Counted from the first letter of the stretch, positions 35,670 through 44,933 are shown. The stretch: DNA of 64,000 nt from Mesorhizobium sp. B2-8-5 (GCF_006440675.2 NZ_CP083951.1:6295501-6359500), one strand, 5' to 3'. Notes: a model not told the origin generated them from the sequence alone. Numbers and translations are program-made.

Positions 35670-37168
35670 GCCGCTTCCTCGCCGGTCGCGAGCGCCATGA
35701 TGCGCTCCTCGCTGAGCTCGGCGCGGGTCAGCGGCGACGATGCGCGGCCGTCCCGCATCACCACCACGCGATCGCACACGCCGAGGATTTCAGGCAGTTC
35801 CGAAGAGATCATCACCACCGCCATGCCGTCGGCGACGAGCTGGCCGATGATGTGATGTATCTCCGCCTTGGCGCCGACGTCGACGCCGCGCGTCGGCTCG
35901 TCGAGGATCAGCACGGCGGGCTTTGCCGCGAGCCATTTGGCGATGACCGCCTTCTGCTGGTTGCCGCCCGACAGAAGATTGATGCGCCGCTCGCCATCCG
36001 GCGGCGAGATGGAGAATTGCTTGACGTAAAGGGCCGACAAGGAACGGTCGGCGCTGCCCCTGATGCGCCCGAAGCTGGTCAGGCGGCGCAGGATAGGCAG
36101 GCTTATGTTCTCGCGCACCGACATGCCGGGCACGATGCCGTCGCCCTTGCGGTCCTCCGGAACGTAGGCGATGCCGGCCCGCACCGCCTCGGACGGCGAG
36201 CTGATGACGACCTTGCGGCCATTGACGCTGACGCTTCCCTCGGCCAGACGCGACAGGCCGAAGATGGCGCGCGCGACTTCGCTGCGGCCGGCGCCGACGA
36301 GGCCGGTCAAGCCGAGGATCTCGCCTGCCCGCACGTCGAAGCTGATATCGCGGAAGCTCGCGCCGTCGCCGATGCGTTCGACACGCAGCACCGATGTGCC
36401 GATCTTGGCCGGGCTCTTGGGAAAGACGTTGCTCACCTCGCGGCCGACCATCAGCCGGATCATCTCGGCCGCGGTGATCCCCTCGATGGGACGCGTCTCG
36501 ATCATCGAGCCGTCACGCAGCACGGTGACCTCGTCGGCGATCTCGAGCACCTCCTTCAGCCGGTGGCTGATGTAGACGATGGCGATGCCTTCGCCGCGCA
36601 TCTTGCGCAGGATGCGGAAGAGCGCCGCCGTCTCATGCTCGCTTAGCGACGACGTCGGCTCGTCGAGGACGATGATGCGAGGCTGGGCGGCATAGGCCTT
36701 GGCGATCTCGACCAGTTGCTGCTGGCTGATCGAGAGGTTGCCCAGCCGTTCGCGCGGATTGATCGCTGCGCCCAGTTCCTTGAGAACCGCCGCGGCCTTC
36801 CTGACCATCTCGCCCTTGCGCAGCCAGGTCCATTTGCCGGGCATGCGGCCGAGATAGACGTTCTCTGCTACAGTCAGGTCGGGGACCAGATTGATCTCCT
36901 GGTGAACCATGCGGATGCCGAGCGCCTGCGCGTCCGCCGGCTTGCGCATGCGCACCTCATTGCCGCCGACCTTGATCGTGCCGCTGGTCGGCGCGTATGA
37001 GCCGTTGAGCACTTTCATGAGGGTCGACTTGCCGGCGCCATTCTCGCCGACGACCGCGTGGACGGTGCCGAATTTCACGGCGAAATTGACGTTCGACAGC
37101 GCCTTCACGCCCGGAAAGGTCTTGCTGATGCCTCGCATGTCCAGGGCACAATCCGCCACGGCAGTCAT
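35666..37168 (-). CDS. Ribose-type sugar ABC transporter ATP-binding protein (two ABC domains)
   Basis: A 500-aa RbsA/MglA-type double ATPase. The first half has an intact Walker A GENGAGKST (41-49). The second half has the usual degenerate loop GLVGAGRSE with an intact signature in LLSGGNQQKAVIAKWL and LILDEPTRGVDVGAK. The first signature reads LSISQQQLVEIAKA, typical for the family. ATG at 37168 with GGGAGG upstream, though the 12-nt spacing is long. First gene of a four-gene transporter operon. Confidence 0.9.
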   Translation of the reverse strand: MTAVADCALDMRGISKTFPGVKALSNVNFAVKFGTVHAVVGENGAGKSTLMKVLNGSYAPTSGTIKVGGNEVRMRKPADAQALGIRMVHQEINLVPDLTVAENVYLGRMPGKWTWLRKGEMVRKAAAVLKELGAAINPRERLGNLSISQQQLVEIAKAYAAQPRIIVLDEPTSSLSEHETAALFRILRKMRGEGIAIVYISHRLKEVLEIADEVTVLRDGSMIETRPIEGITAAEMIRLMVGREVSNVFPKSPAKIGTSVLRVERIGDGASFRDISFDVRAGEILGLTGLVGAGRSEVARAIFGLSRLAEGSVSVNGRKVVISSPSEAVRAGIAYVPEDRKGDGIVPGMSVRENISLPILRRLTSFGRIRGSADRSLSALYVKQFSISPPDGERRINLLSGGNQQKAVIAKWLAAKPAVLILDEPTRGVDVGAKAEIHHIIGQLVADGMAVVMISSELPEILGVCDRVVVMRDGRASSPLTRAELSEERIMALATGEEAA

Positions 37169-37468
37169 TTCTGGCTTGGTCCTCCCTGGCAAGACGGCCG
37201 GCGCTCCACGGCACGGGATCATCGACCGTATCAAGCGCATGGCCGGTCCCTCAAACCGACCAAGAAGGCCTTCGCGCAACCACGCTTGGGCACCCTGAAA
37301 CGCTTTCGCCACGACGCCGATAATCGCGACGGCGGCACTATTGCACTAATATAACAGTTCTGGCAAGCTGGTTTTCAGAGCGCTTTTTGCAGGGAGGCAA
37401 CCGGCTTCGCGCATACGTGCATTCCGGTTGGCATTCTAATATAATTTATCCATTGGCGTGGACGAGCG
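37169..37468. promoter_or_regulatory. Divergent promoter region of the sugar transporter operon and the gntR gene
   Basis: A 300-nt gap holding two copies of CTAATATAA: CTAATATAAC at 37346-37355 and CTAATATAAT at 37436-37445. The same sequence, inverted, lies at 38788-38797 before the dehydratase gene. These are the best candidates for operators of the GntR regulator encoded at 37469. Confidence 0.5.
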
Positions 37469-38155
37469 ATGGGATTTTCCATGGATCTAGACCCTTCGAC
37501 CCTCAATCGGGCCCTGCCGCTGCGCGACCAGATCTACAACAAGATCCGTAACCTGATCGTCGTCGGACAGCTGAAGCCGGGCGAGATCATCAATGAAGTT
37601 GCGATTGCCGAGGCGCTCGGCGTATCGCGCACGCCGGTGCGCGAGGCGGTCAAGCGCATCAGCGACGAAGGGCTGGTCAAGATCCTGGCGCAGAGCGGCA
37701 CCTATGTGGCGCCGATCAGCCGCGCCGATCTCGAGGAAGCCTATGTCATCCGCCGGGCGCTGGAGATGGAAAGCGCCAGGCGTGCCGCGGCCAAGATGAC
37801 GCCGCAGGCAGCCGAACTCCTTGAAGACAACATGGCCGCTCACAAGCTCGCCATTTCGCGTGGACGCTATGCCGTCGCGATCCAGCTCGACGACGTCTTC
37901 CACCGCACCATAGCCGAGATCTGCGGCCTACCGGCGATCTGGCGGGTGGTCGACATCTCCAAGGCGCAGATGGATCGCGGCCGCTATCTCGCGATCCCCA
38001 AGCCCGGCTATGGCGAGCAGACGATCGAGCAGCACGAGGCCATTCTCGACGCGCTCAAGCGTCAGGACGCCGAGGGCGCCGCGCAGGCGATGGAGAGCCA
38101 CTTGGAGACATCCTTCCGCAACACGCTAGAAGTCGCCGCCGAGCTCCTCGGCTAG
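37469..38155 (+). CDS. GntR-family regulator, FadR/FCD subfamily
   Basis: A 228-aa regulator. The N-terminal winged helix (LRDQIYNKIRNLIVVGQLKP, EALGVSRTPVREAVKRISDE) is followed by an all-helical FCD ligand domain with the metal-binding His/Asp pattern (LDDVFHRTIAEICG, EQHEAILDALK). Divergent from the sugar transporter and upstream of the catabolic genes, it is probably the local repressor, released by a pathway sugar acid. An ATG at 37481 is an alternative start. Confidence 0.88.
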   Translation: MGFSMDLDPSTLNRALPLRDQIYNKIRNLIVVGQLKPGEIINEVAIAEALGVSRTPVREAVKRISDEGLVKILAQSGTYVAPISRADLEEAYVIRRALEMESARRAAAKMTPQAAELLEDNMAAHKLAISRGRYAVAIQLDDVFHRTIAEICGLPAIWRVVDISKAQMDRGRYLAIPKPGYGEQTIEQHEAILDALKRQDAEGAAQAMESHLETSFRNTLEVAAELLG

Positions 38156-38204
38156 ATCAGGGTGACGTTTCGTTCAATCGCCATCCTGATCCAGCTCTTT
38201 GTTG

Positions 38205-38253
38205 GAGCATGATCTTATCCGAAAACCGATTCCCACTTTTCGGGATCATGCTC
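38205..38253. repeat. RIME-like palindromic element
   Basis: GAGCATGATC (38205-38214) and GATCATGCTC (38244-38253) bound a 49-bp element with the internal strings CCGAAAACCGATTCCCACTT and TTCGGG. It resembles a second class of rhizobial intergenic mosaic repeat. It lies in the 184-nt gap before the mutarotase gene. Confidence 0.6.
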
Positions 38254-38339
38254 TGCAATCCCAGGAAAGGTGTGACGCGGTTTTCCGTCCGGAATTGCGT
38301 GACGACAAAAGACGCGGCCAAACAAAGCGAGACCAGTTG

Positions 38340-38669
38340 ATGAAGAGAATGGGGCTTTGCATCGGCCTGAAGGCCGAGGCGATCGAGGAATACAAGCGCG
38401 TCCATGCCGCGGTGTGGCCCGACGTGCTCGAAGTCGTCAGCCGCGCCAACATAAGGAACTACTCCATCTTCCTGCGCGAGCCGGAGAACCTGCTGTTCGC
38501 CTGTTGGGAATATCACGGCGACGATTTCGCCTCCGATGCCGCGCGGATGGGGGAATCGGCCGCGATGCGCAAATGGTGGGAATTGTGCGACCCCATGCAG
38601 CAACCCTTGGCCACCCGCGCGCAAGGCGAGTGGTGGGCGGCGATGGAGGAAGTCTTCCACCTGGACTGA
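38340..38669 (+). CDS. L-rhamnose mutarotase family protein
   Basis: A 109-aa RhaM-like mutarotase that interconverts sugar anomers. It has the family pattern: EEYKRVHAAVWPDVLEVV, NYSIFLREPENLLFACWEY, RKWWELCDPMQ and an EVFHLD C-terminus. Members act on L-rhamnose or related L-sugars. Together with the sugar transporter this points to a 6-deoxyhexose or similar aldose as substrate. No rhamnose isomerase or kinase is present. Confidence 0.85.
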   Translation: MKRMGLCIGLKAEAIEEYKRVHAAVWPDVLEVVSRANIRNYSIFLREPENLLFACWEYHGDDFASDAARMGESAAMRKWWELCDPMQQPLATRAQGEWWAAMEEVFHLD

Positions 38670-38787
38670 ACCGCTCGCGACGCCAACCGGGTCGCGGGTG
38701 CGGGGACGGCGCGGGCATGTGAATGATGCCCCACGACAGCGGTTCCGACTGAGCCCAGTGGGTCGCAGCCTTGACCGCCGTCATTCT

Positions 38788-38797
38788 ATTATATTAG
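38788..38797 (-). promoter_or_regulatory. Inverted copy of the CTAATATAAT motif before the dehydratase gene
   Basis: ATTATATTAG within ATTCTATTATATTAGTATTC, 62 nt before the dehydratase start. It matches the two motifs in the 37169-37468 region and supports common control by the GntR regulator. Confidence 0.45.
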
Positions 38798-38858
38798 TAT
38801 TCCTAGTCGATGATCTCGTGGCCGGCGCCGGCGAGAATTTTCTTCAGAGTCTTGGGCA

Positions 38859-40370
38859 ATGGCACGCTTCATCAAGCTTTCGCATGCGGACAACATCCTG
38901 CTCACGGTCGATCCGCTAGCGACCGGCGAGAAGGCCGGCGACGTCGCGGCGCGGGCCCGAATCCCGCGCGGACATAAGATGGCCATACGCGACATCGCCG
39001 CGGACGAGCCAATCGTGAAGTACGGCCAGACCATCGGCTTCGCGCGCGGAGCGATCGCGGCCGGGGACTGGGTGCACGAGCACAATGTCTACCTGCGCGA
39101 TTTCGAGCGGGACTACAGCTATGGCGCGGACGCCAGCCAAACGGCGATGCTTCCCGACGGCGAACGGGCGACCTTCATGGGGTATCGCAGGCCGAACGGC
39201 AAAGTCGGCACGCGCAACTATATCGCCACGCTGACCTCGGTGAACTGCTCGGCCAGCGTCGCGCGCTTCATCGCCGAGGAGGTCAACCGCTCCGGTATCT
39301 TGCGCGACTATCCCAATGTCGACGGCATCATCTCGCTCGTCCATGGCACCGGCTGCGGCATCGACACCAAGGGCCCGGCTTACGATCTCCTGAAGCGTAC
39401 GCAATGGGGGTTCGCCACCAATCCCAATGTCGGCGGCGTGCTGATGGTCGGGTTGGGCTGCGAGGCCTTCCAGATCCCGCGCTGGATGCAGTCCTACGAC
39501 ATCGAGGAGAGCGCCACCTTCCGCACAATGACGATCCAGGAAACCGGCGGCACGCGCAAGACGGTCGATGCCGGCGTGAAGGCGATCGTCGAGATGCTGC
39601 CGATCGTCAACGCCGCGCGGCGCACGCCGCAACCGGCCTCCGAACTGGTGCTGGCGCTGCAATGCGGCGGCTCGGACGGCTATTCCGGCATCAGCGCCAA
39701 TCCGGCGCTCGGCGCGGCGGTGGACCTGCTCGTCGCGCAGGGCGGGACCGCCGTCCTTTCGGAGACACCCGAGATCTACGGCGCGGAACATCTTCTGACC
39801 CGCCGCGCCGAAAGCCGGGCGGTCGGTGAAAAGCTGATCGAGCGCATCCGCTGGTGGGAGGATTACACCGCCAGGCACGACATGGAGATGAACAACAATC
39901 CCTCGCCCGGCAACAAGCTGGGGGGATTGACGACCATCCTGGAGAAGTCGCTCGGCGCGTCGGCCAAGGGCGGCACCACCAACCTGCGCGCGGTGCTGGA
40001 ATATGCCGACCCGATCAACGAGCGCGGCCTCGTCTTCATGGACACGCCAGGCTACGACCCGGTCTCGGCCACCGGCCAGGTCGCCGGCGGCGCCAACATA
40101 TTGTGCTTCACCACCGGGCGCGGCTCGGCCTTCGGCTGCAAGCCGACACCTTCGATCAAGCTCGCCTCCAACTCGTTCATCTTCGAACAGATGCGCGACG
40201 ACATGGACATCAACTGCGGCGACATACTGGACGGCGTGACGCTGGCACGGAAGGGCGAGGAAATCTTCGCGGAGATCCTGCGGGTGGCTTCCGGCGGACG
40301 CACCAGGTCCGAGGCGCTTGGCTATGGCGACAATGAATTCGTGCCGTGGAGCCTCGGCGCCACCATGTAA
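38859..40370 (+). CDS. Altronate dehydratase family enzyme (UxaA/GarD type)
   Basis: A 503-aa sugar acid dehydratase with an N-terminal SAF-like domain (to about residue 95) and the main domain starting at FMGYRRPNGKVGTRNYIATL. HGTGCGIDTKGPAYDLLKRT, LQCGGSDGYSGISANPALG and NNPSPGNKLGGLTTILEKSL are the metal-site regions of the UxaA family. It dehydrates an aldonate or aldarate to a 2-keto-3-deoxy acid. Which acid is unknown; altronate, galactarate or a deoxy-hexonate are possible. No uronate isomerase or mannonate/altronate reductase gene is adjacent. Confidence 0.85.
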   Translation: MARFIKLSHADNILLTVDPLATGEKAGDVAARARIPRGHKMAIRDIAADEPIVKYGQTIGFARGAIAAGDWVHEHNVYLRDFERDYSYGADASQTAMLPDGERATFMGYRRPNGKVGTRNYIATLTSVNCSASVARFIAEEVNRSGILRDYPNVDGIISLVHGTGCGIDTKGPAYDLLKRTQWGFATNPNVGGVLMVGLGCEAFQIPRWMQSYDIEESATFRTMTIQETGGTRKTVDAGVKAIVEMLPIVNAARRTPQPASELVLALQCGGSDGYSGISANPALGAAVDLLVAQGGTAVLSETPEIYGAEHLLTRRAESRAVGEKLIERIRWWEDYTARHDMEMNNNPSPGNKLGGLTTILEKSLGASAKGGTTNLRAVLEYADPINERGLVFMDTPGYDPVSATGQVAGGANILCFTTGRGSAFGCKPTPSIKLASNSFIFEQMRDDMDINCGDILDGVTLARKGEEIFAEILRVASGGRTRSEALGYGDNEFVPWSLGATM

Positions 40371-40465
40371 CGTCGCGACGCCGGATCGGAGGTTCAGGCA
40401 TTCCGGCTTGTTGCGACCGACTTCCGAAATATCCCCGATAAATCAGACTGGAGGAAACGCCCGAT

Positions 40466-41212
40466 ATGAACAGGATCGATCTGGACGGTCAGCACGCGGT
40501 GGTGACCGGCGGCGCCCAGGGCCTCGGCTTCGCCATGGCCAAGCGCTTCGTCGCCTCGGGCGCCACGGTCACGCTTTGGGATCTCGACGAGGCGCGCCTC
40601 GATGCCGCCAGACAGGAGCTCGGCAAGGCCGCCACGACGCTGGTGGTCGATATCGCCGACTGGGACGCGGTCGATGCAGCCCGCGCCAGGACCGAGGAGA
40701 TCGCCGACAAGATCTCCATCGTGGTGAACTCCGCCGGCATCGCCGGCCCGGCGGCGCCGCTCGATGTCTATGACGTCGACGTCTGGAAGAAGATCATCGA
40801 CATTAACGTCAACGGCACATTCTACGTCAACCGCGCCGTCGTGCCCGGCATGAAGGAGCGCAATTACGGCCGCATCGTCAACATCGCTTCGGTGGCCGGC
40901 AAGGAAGGCAACCCGAATGCCGCCGCCTATTCGGCCTCGAAGGCAGCTGTCATCGGCCTGACGAAGTCGCTCGGCAAGGAGCTGGCGCAATACGACATCG
41001 CCGTGAACTGCATTTCGCCGGCAACCGCGCAGACACGCATCCTCGACCAACTGACGCCCGAGCATATCGAATACATGCGCTCGCGCATTCCGCGCGGCCG
41101 CCTGCTCGAAGTCGACGAAGCCGCCGCGATGGTCGCGTGGCTGGTCTCGAAGGAAAACAGCTTCACCACCGCCTCGACATTCGACCTGTCGGGCGGGCGC
41201 ACCACCTACTGA
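40466..41212 (+). CDS. Short-chain dehydrogenase/reductase (sugar or sugar-acid dehydrogenase)
   Basis: A 248-aa SDR with TGGAQGLGFAMAKRF (cofactor loop), NSAGIAG, catalytic Ser in NIASVAGKEGN and YSASK. Asp at the end of the second strand (LWDLDEA) favours NAD over NADP. GGAGG lies upstream of the ATG. Likely the oxidation step of the sugar pathway, for instance an aldose 1-dehydrogenase or a 2-keto-3-deoxy acid dehydrogenase. Confidence 0.82.
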   Translation: MNRIDLDGQHAVVTGGAQGLGFAMAKRFVASGATVTLWDLDEARLDAARQELGKAATTLVVDIADWDAVDAARARTEEIADKISIVVNSAGIAGPAAPLDVYDVDVWKKIIDINVNGTFYVNRAVVPGMKERNYGRIVNIASVAGKEGNPNAAAYSASKAAVIGLTKSLGKELAQYDIAVNCISPATAQTRILDQLTPEHIEYMRSRIPRGRLLEVDEAAAMVAWLVSKENSFTTASTFDLSGGRTTY

Positions 41213-41233
41213 GCAATTCCAGGAAAAGTTGCG

Positions 41234-41779
41234 CTACTGCACCACGCGCTTCTCGAGCTTGCGGGCGAGCGTGCGCCGGTGCAGGCCGAGCCGGCGCGCG
41301 GTTTCGGAGATGTTGAAGCCGGTCTCAACCAGCGTTTCGTGGATGCGCTCCCATTCGAGGTTCTTGATCGAGGTGGGGCGGCTGGTGAGCGGCACCGAAA
41401 CGTCGCCCTCGGCGCGGCCGAAGGCGGCTTCGATGTCATCGGTGTTGGCGGGCTTGGCCAGATAATGGCAGGCGCCGAGCTTGATCGCCTCGACAGCCGT
41501 GGCGATGCTGGCAAATCCCGTCAGCACGACGATCCGCATCGACGGATTGCGGGCGCTGAGCAGTTTGACGCATTCGAGACCCGATCCCGCTCCGAGCTTG
41601 AGATCGACGACGGCGTAGACCGGAACGGCCGTTTCCAGCGCGACGAGCAGCGCCTCGCGGTCGTGGCAGACCACGACATCGTAATCGCGCTTTTCGAAGG
41701 AACGCTTGAGCGTCCGCGCGAAGGTTGCGTCGTCCTCCACGACAAACAAGGATCGATCAGATGTCACGATCGTCTCCAT
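41234..41779 (-). CDS. actR: Redox response regulator ActR (RegA/PrrA family)
   Basis: A 181-aa regulator with receiver domain (VVEDDATFARTLKRSFEKRD, phosphoacceptor Asp in AVVDLKLGAGSG) and a Fis-type helix-turn-helix (TGFNISETARRLGLHRRTLA) at the C-terminus. RegA-family proteins globally control respiration, carbon and nitrogen fixation in response to quinone redox state. It overlaps actS by 23 nt and is the last gene of the cyo operon, so it probably regulates cyo expression itself. Confidence 0.92.
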   Translation of the reverse strand: METIVTSDRSLFVVEDDATFARTLKRSFEKRDYDVVVCHDREALLVALETAVPVYAVVDLKLGAGSGLECVKLLSARNPSMRIVVLTGFASIATAVEAIKLGACHYLAKPANTDDIEAAFGRAEGDVSVPLTSRPTSIKNLEWERIHETLVETGFNISETARRLGLHRRTLARKLEKRVVQ

Positions 41780-43109
41780 CGGTCAGCGCCGCCAGCGGCA
41801 GCGAAAGGGTAACGCGGGCGCCCTCGGCCATGTTGCGCGCCGAAACGTCGCCGCCGAGCTTGCGCACCACATTGAACACCAGGAAGAGCCCCAGGCCGCC
41901 GCCTGGCCGCCCCTTGCTCGACATATAGGGCTGGCCGAGCGCGGCCAGAATATCCTTGTCGAAACCCGGTCCGCGATCCTCGACGGAGAGCACCAGCTTC
42001 CCATCCTGCCGCTCGGCAGTGATGCCGACCCAATCGTGCGATGCTTCCAGCGCATTGTCGAGCACATTGAAGATCACTTGCTTCAGCGCCGTGTCGGATA
42101 CGATCTGCTCGTCCGGCTCGAAACCGTTGCTGTAATCCAGCTTGAAAGGCTGGCGGCTGGAACGCCACTCCTGCACGAGATCGTCGAGGAAGCGGCGGAT
42201 CGTGGTGCGGATCGTGCCCTCGCCCCGCGCCTGGCCGGAGGACATGAGGATGCCCGTGACGATGCTTTTGCAGCGCTCGATCTGCGCCTGCATCTCGGCC
42301 ACGTCCTCGGAAAGCTCGCGGTTGCGCTTGACGCCCTGCATCTGGCGCCAGTCGGACAGGATGACCGATATGGTCGAGAGCGGCGTACCGAGTTCGTGCG
42401 CGGCACCTGAGGCCAGCAGGCCCATGCGCACGATGTGGTCTTCCTCGGCCGAACGCTGGCGCAGGTCGGCGAGGTAGGCATCGCGTTCGCGCAGGTTGCG
42501 GTTGATGCGCGTCATGAAGATCACGATCAGGCCGGCCGCGAGCACGAAGCAGATGAACATACCGCGCAGATGCAGCGCCAGGAGGTCGCTGCCGCCATGA
42601 TGCGGGATCGCGATCGGTTGGAAAACGAAAATGAGGAAGACGAAACAGGCCGAGGCGGCCACCACCAGGATCCAGGTCGACCATGGCGCCAGCAGTGCGG
42701 CACCGAGCGTGATCTGCAGCAGATAGAGCGACACGAACGGGTTCGAGGCGCCGCCGCTCAGGTAAAGCTGCGTCGTCAGCGCCGCCATGTCGAAGATCAG
42801 CGCGACGAAGAGCTGCGCGTTGGAGATGCGGCGATTGCCGCGCAGGGCGACCAGGCTGAAGATGTTGAGCCCGACGAGGAAAAGCACCACGCCGGCCATC
42901 TCGGTGAGCGGCAAAGGGATGGCGAACCAGTATTGCGTCACCAGGATGGTCAGCACCTGCCCCGCCACCGCCAGCCAGCGCAGCTGGATGAGCAGAAGCA
43001 GGTTCTTCCTGTTCGTGACGTCGGCGTTCGAGGCGGCGCCTCCCTGCCCGGCGACCGGAACCGTCAGGATCGGTTTGTCGCGATGAAAGCGCGCGATCGA
43101 GATGTTCAT
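41757..43109 (-). CDS. actS: Redox sensor histidine kinase ActS (RegB/PrrB family)
   Basis: A 450-aa membrane kinase with six helices. The quinone-binding loop GGASNPFVSLYLLQITLGAA is the RegB signature. The H-box is GAAHELGTPLSTIS, and a Cys 42 residues after the phosphorylated His (QIERCKSIV) corresponds to the redox-active Cys of RegB. ATPase boxes: NVLDNALEAS and GGLGLFLVFN. The ATG at 43109 overlaps the surf1 stop (ATGA). Confidence 0.92.
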   Translation of the reverse strand: MNISIARFHRDKPILTVPVAGQGGAASNADVTNRKNLLLLIQLRWLAVAGQVLTILVTQYWFAIPLPLTEMAGVVLFLVGLNIFSLVALRGNRRISNAQLFVALIFDMAALTTQLYLSGGASNPFVSLYLLQITLGAALLAPWSTWILVVAASACFVFLIFVFQPIAIPHHGGSDLLALHLRGMFICFVLAAGLIVIFMTRINRNLRERDAYLADLRQRSAEEDHIVRMGLLASGAAHELGTPLSTISVILSDWRQMQGVKRNRELSEDVAEMQAQIERCKSIVTGILMSSGQARGEGTIRTTIRRFLDDLVQEWRSSRQPFKLDYSNGFEPDEQIVSDTALKQVIFNVLDNALEASHDWVGITAERQDGKLVLSVEDRGPGFDKDILAALGQPYMSSKGRPGGGLGLFLVFNVVRKLGGDVSARNMAEGARVTLSLPLAALTDGDDRDI

Positions 43110-43930
43110 CTTGCCGCGTCTCGCTTCCGACGTCCGACGAAGATCGGCCTGGCGAGGGCGATCGCCAGCATCGCTGCCAGGGCAAACCAGGTCAAAGCAT
43201 AGACCAGATGGCTGTTGCGGAAGGTGACGACGGTGAGCCCGCCGCGCGGCCAGCCAGCCGGCTTGGACGCTCCGGCATCGATGAAATACGGCGCGGCATC
43301 CGCCAGGCCGCGCGCCTTTGCGATGGCGTCGACGTCGCGCGAATACCAGCGATTGGCCGCCGGATCGTTGCTGCGCAGGAAACCGCCGCGCGGTTCGCTG
43401 ATGCGCAGCAGCCCGTCGACCGTCGCCGTCGCGGCGAAACCGCCACCCTCCCGCTCGAACTCGGCCTTGCGTTCCTGCGGGATGAAGCCGCGGTTGACGA
43501 GGACCGTGAAACCGCGGTCGCCGCGCATCGGCGACAGCACCCAATAGCCGCCGCCAAGCTCGGTCACCGCCTGCACCAGCGTGTTGGCACCGCCCTCAAA
43601 GCGCCCGGTCAACCGCACATGGCGATATTCGTAGTCACGCGCGCTCAACCTGCTCCAGTCCCGCGGACCAGGCGCATCGACGACGGGAGCATGGATGCGT
43701 TGGTCGACGCGGGCGATCAGGTCGAGCTTCCAGACCCGCCTTTCCAATTGCCAAATCCCGAGCCCGAGAAACACCAGGACGCCGAGAAGCCCAGCCAGCG
43801 CAAGCAAGAATCGCGACGCGGAGCCCTTCGAGGTGGCATGAGAGCCAGTACTTGTCCGGCCGATCATGTCCTTTGCCTCGACTTTGGCCCTCTCCACACC
43901 CGACACACTCACGCCCGAAACGGGGCTCAT
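43106..43930 (-). CDS. SURF1-family cytochrome oxidase biogenesis protein
   Basis: A 274-aa assembly factor with one membrane helix near the N-terminus (LLALAGLLGVLVFLGLGIWQ) and one near the C-terminus (LVYALTWFALAAMLAIALA). A periplasmic domain lies between, with the family's DYEYRHVRLTGRF and VLVNRGFIP. SURF1 proteins help place haem in oxidase subunit I. The start overlaps the cyoD stop (ATGA), so this copy is dedicated to the bo-type oxidase. Confidence 0.9.
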   Translation of the reverse strand: MSPVSGVSVSGVERAKVEAKDMIGRTSTGSHATSKGSASRFLLALAGLLGVLVFLGLGIWQLERRVWKLDLIARVDQRIHAPVVDAPGPRDWSRLSARDYEYRHVRLTGRFEGGANTLVQAVTELGGGYWVLSPMRGDRGFTVLVNRGFIPQERKAEFEREGGGFAATATVDGLLRISEPRGGFLRSNDPAANRWYSRDVDAIAKARGLADAAPYFIDAGASKPAGWPRGGLTVVTFRNSHLVYALTWFALAAMLAIALARPIFVGRRKRDAAR

Positions 43931-44301
43931 GGCATCTCCCGCATCTCGTGGAGCCCGGGCATCATGTTGGCATTGAGGTGGTACATCACCCAGAGCGAGC
44001 CGCTGAGCACGATGACGACGAGGATCACCGTGAAAATGAGCGCCAGCATCGACCATCCGCCTTCCGAGGCGGGGTTCATATGCAGGAAGAAGACCATGTG
44101 CACCACGATCTGCACCACCGCGAAGGCCATGACGATGATGGCCGTGGCCTGCTTGTTGTCGATGGCTCCGCTCATGACCATCCAGAACGGGATGGCGGTG
44201 AGGATCACCGACAGGACGAAGCCGATCAGGTAGCCCTTCAGCGACCCGTGCGCGGCGCCGCCATGCGTGTGGTCGTGATCGGCATGATCATGCGCGCTCA
44301 T
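43927..44301 (-). CDS. cyoD: Cytochrome o ubiquinol oxidase subunit IV
   Basis: A 124-aa three-helix subunit. His/Asp-rich N-terminus (MSAHDHADHDHTHGGAAHGS), then LKGYLIGFVLSVILTAIPFW and HMVFFLHMN, typical of CyoD. Start overlaps the cyoC stop (ATGA). Structural support for the oxidase core. Confidence 0.92.
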   Translation of the reverse strand: MSAHDHADHDHTHGGAAHGSLKGYLIGFVLSVILTAIPFWMVMSGAIDNKQATAIIVMAFAVVQIVVHMVFFLHMNPASEGGWSMLALIFTVILVVIVLSGSLWVMYHLNANMMPGLHEMREMP

Positions 44302-44924
44302 CTGAGCATCCCCATCAGATAGACGAAGGTGAAGACGCCGATCCAGACGACGTCGAGGAAGTGCCAGAACATCGAGAGGCACATCAGCCGGCGGCGGTTG
44401 GCCTCGATGAGGCCGTATCTGGCGACCTGCACCATCAGCGTCGCCATCCACACGATGCCGAAGGTCACGTGCAGGCCGTGCGTGCCGACCAAGGTGAAGA
44501 AGGACGACAGGAAGGCGCTGCGCTGCGGCGTCGCGCCTTCATGGATCATGTGCGCGAATTCGGATAGCTCGATGGAGAGGAACGCCATGCCGAACAGCAT
44601 GGTCACCACGAGCCAGGCTTGCGTCGCGCCGACGCGGCCCTTGTCCATGGTCAGCATGGCAAAGCCGTAGGTGATCGAGGACAAGAGCAGCATGGTGGTG
44701 TTGACCGCCACCAGGCCGAGGTCGAACAGATCCTTCGGCGCCGGACCGGCCGCGTAATTGCCGCCGAGCACGCCATAGGCCGCGAACAGCATGGCGAAGA
44801 TCAGGCAGTCGCTCATCAGATAGAGCCAGAAGCCGAGCATGGTGCTGCCGCCTTCGGCGTGAGCATGCTCCTCTTCCAGGTGGAAGACCGGTGCGGTATC
44901 GGCCGTGATCGCCGTCGATGCCAT
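44298..44924 (-). CDS. cyoC: Cytochrome o ubiquinol oxidase subunit III
   Basis: A 208-aa five-helix subunit: MLGFWLYLMSDCLIFAMLFA, then ITYGFAMLTMDKG, GTHGLHVTFGIVWM and SMFWHFLDVVWIGVFTFVYL. Lies 9 nt after cyoB. Heme-copper oxidase subunit III helps proton uptake and stability. Confidence 0.92.
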   Translation of the reverse strand: MASTAITADTAPVFHLEEEHAHAEGGSTMLGFWLYLMSDCLIFAMLFAAYGVLGGNYAAGPAPKDLFDLGLVAVNTTMLLLSSITYGFAMLTMDKGRVGATQAWLVVTMLFGMAFLSIELSEFAHMIHEGATPQRSAFLSSFFTLVGTHGLHVTFGIVWMATLMVQVARYGLIEANRRRLMCLSMFWHFLDVVWIGVFTFVYLMGMLR

Positions 44925-44933
44925 GCTCGAACC

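Noticed and set aside
41216..41231. GCAATTCCAGGAAAAG as another RIME element
   Set aside because: Only half of the element seen at 856-896 is present; no second arm follows within 60 nt.
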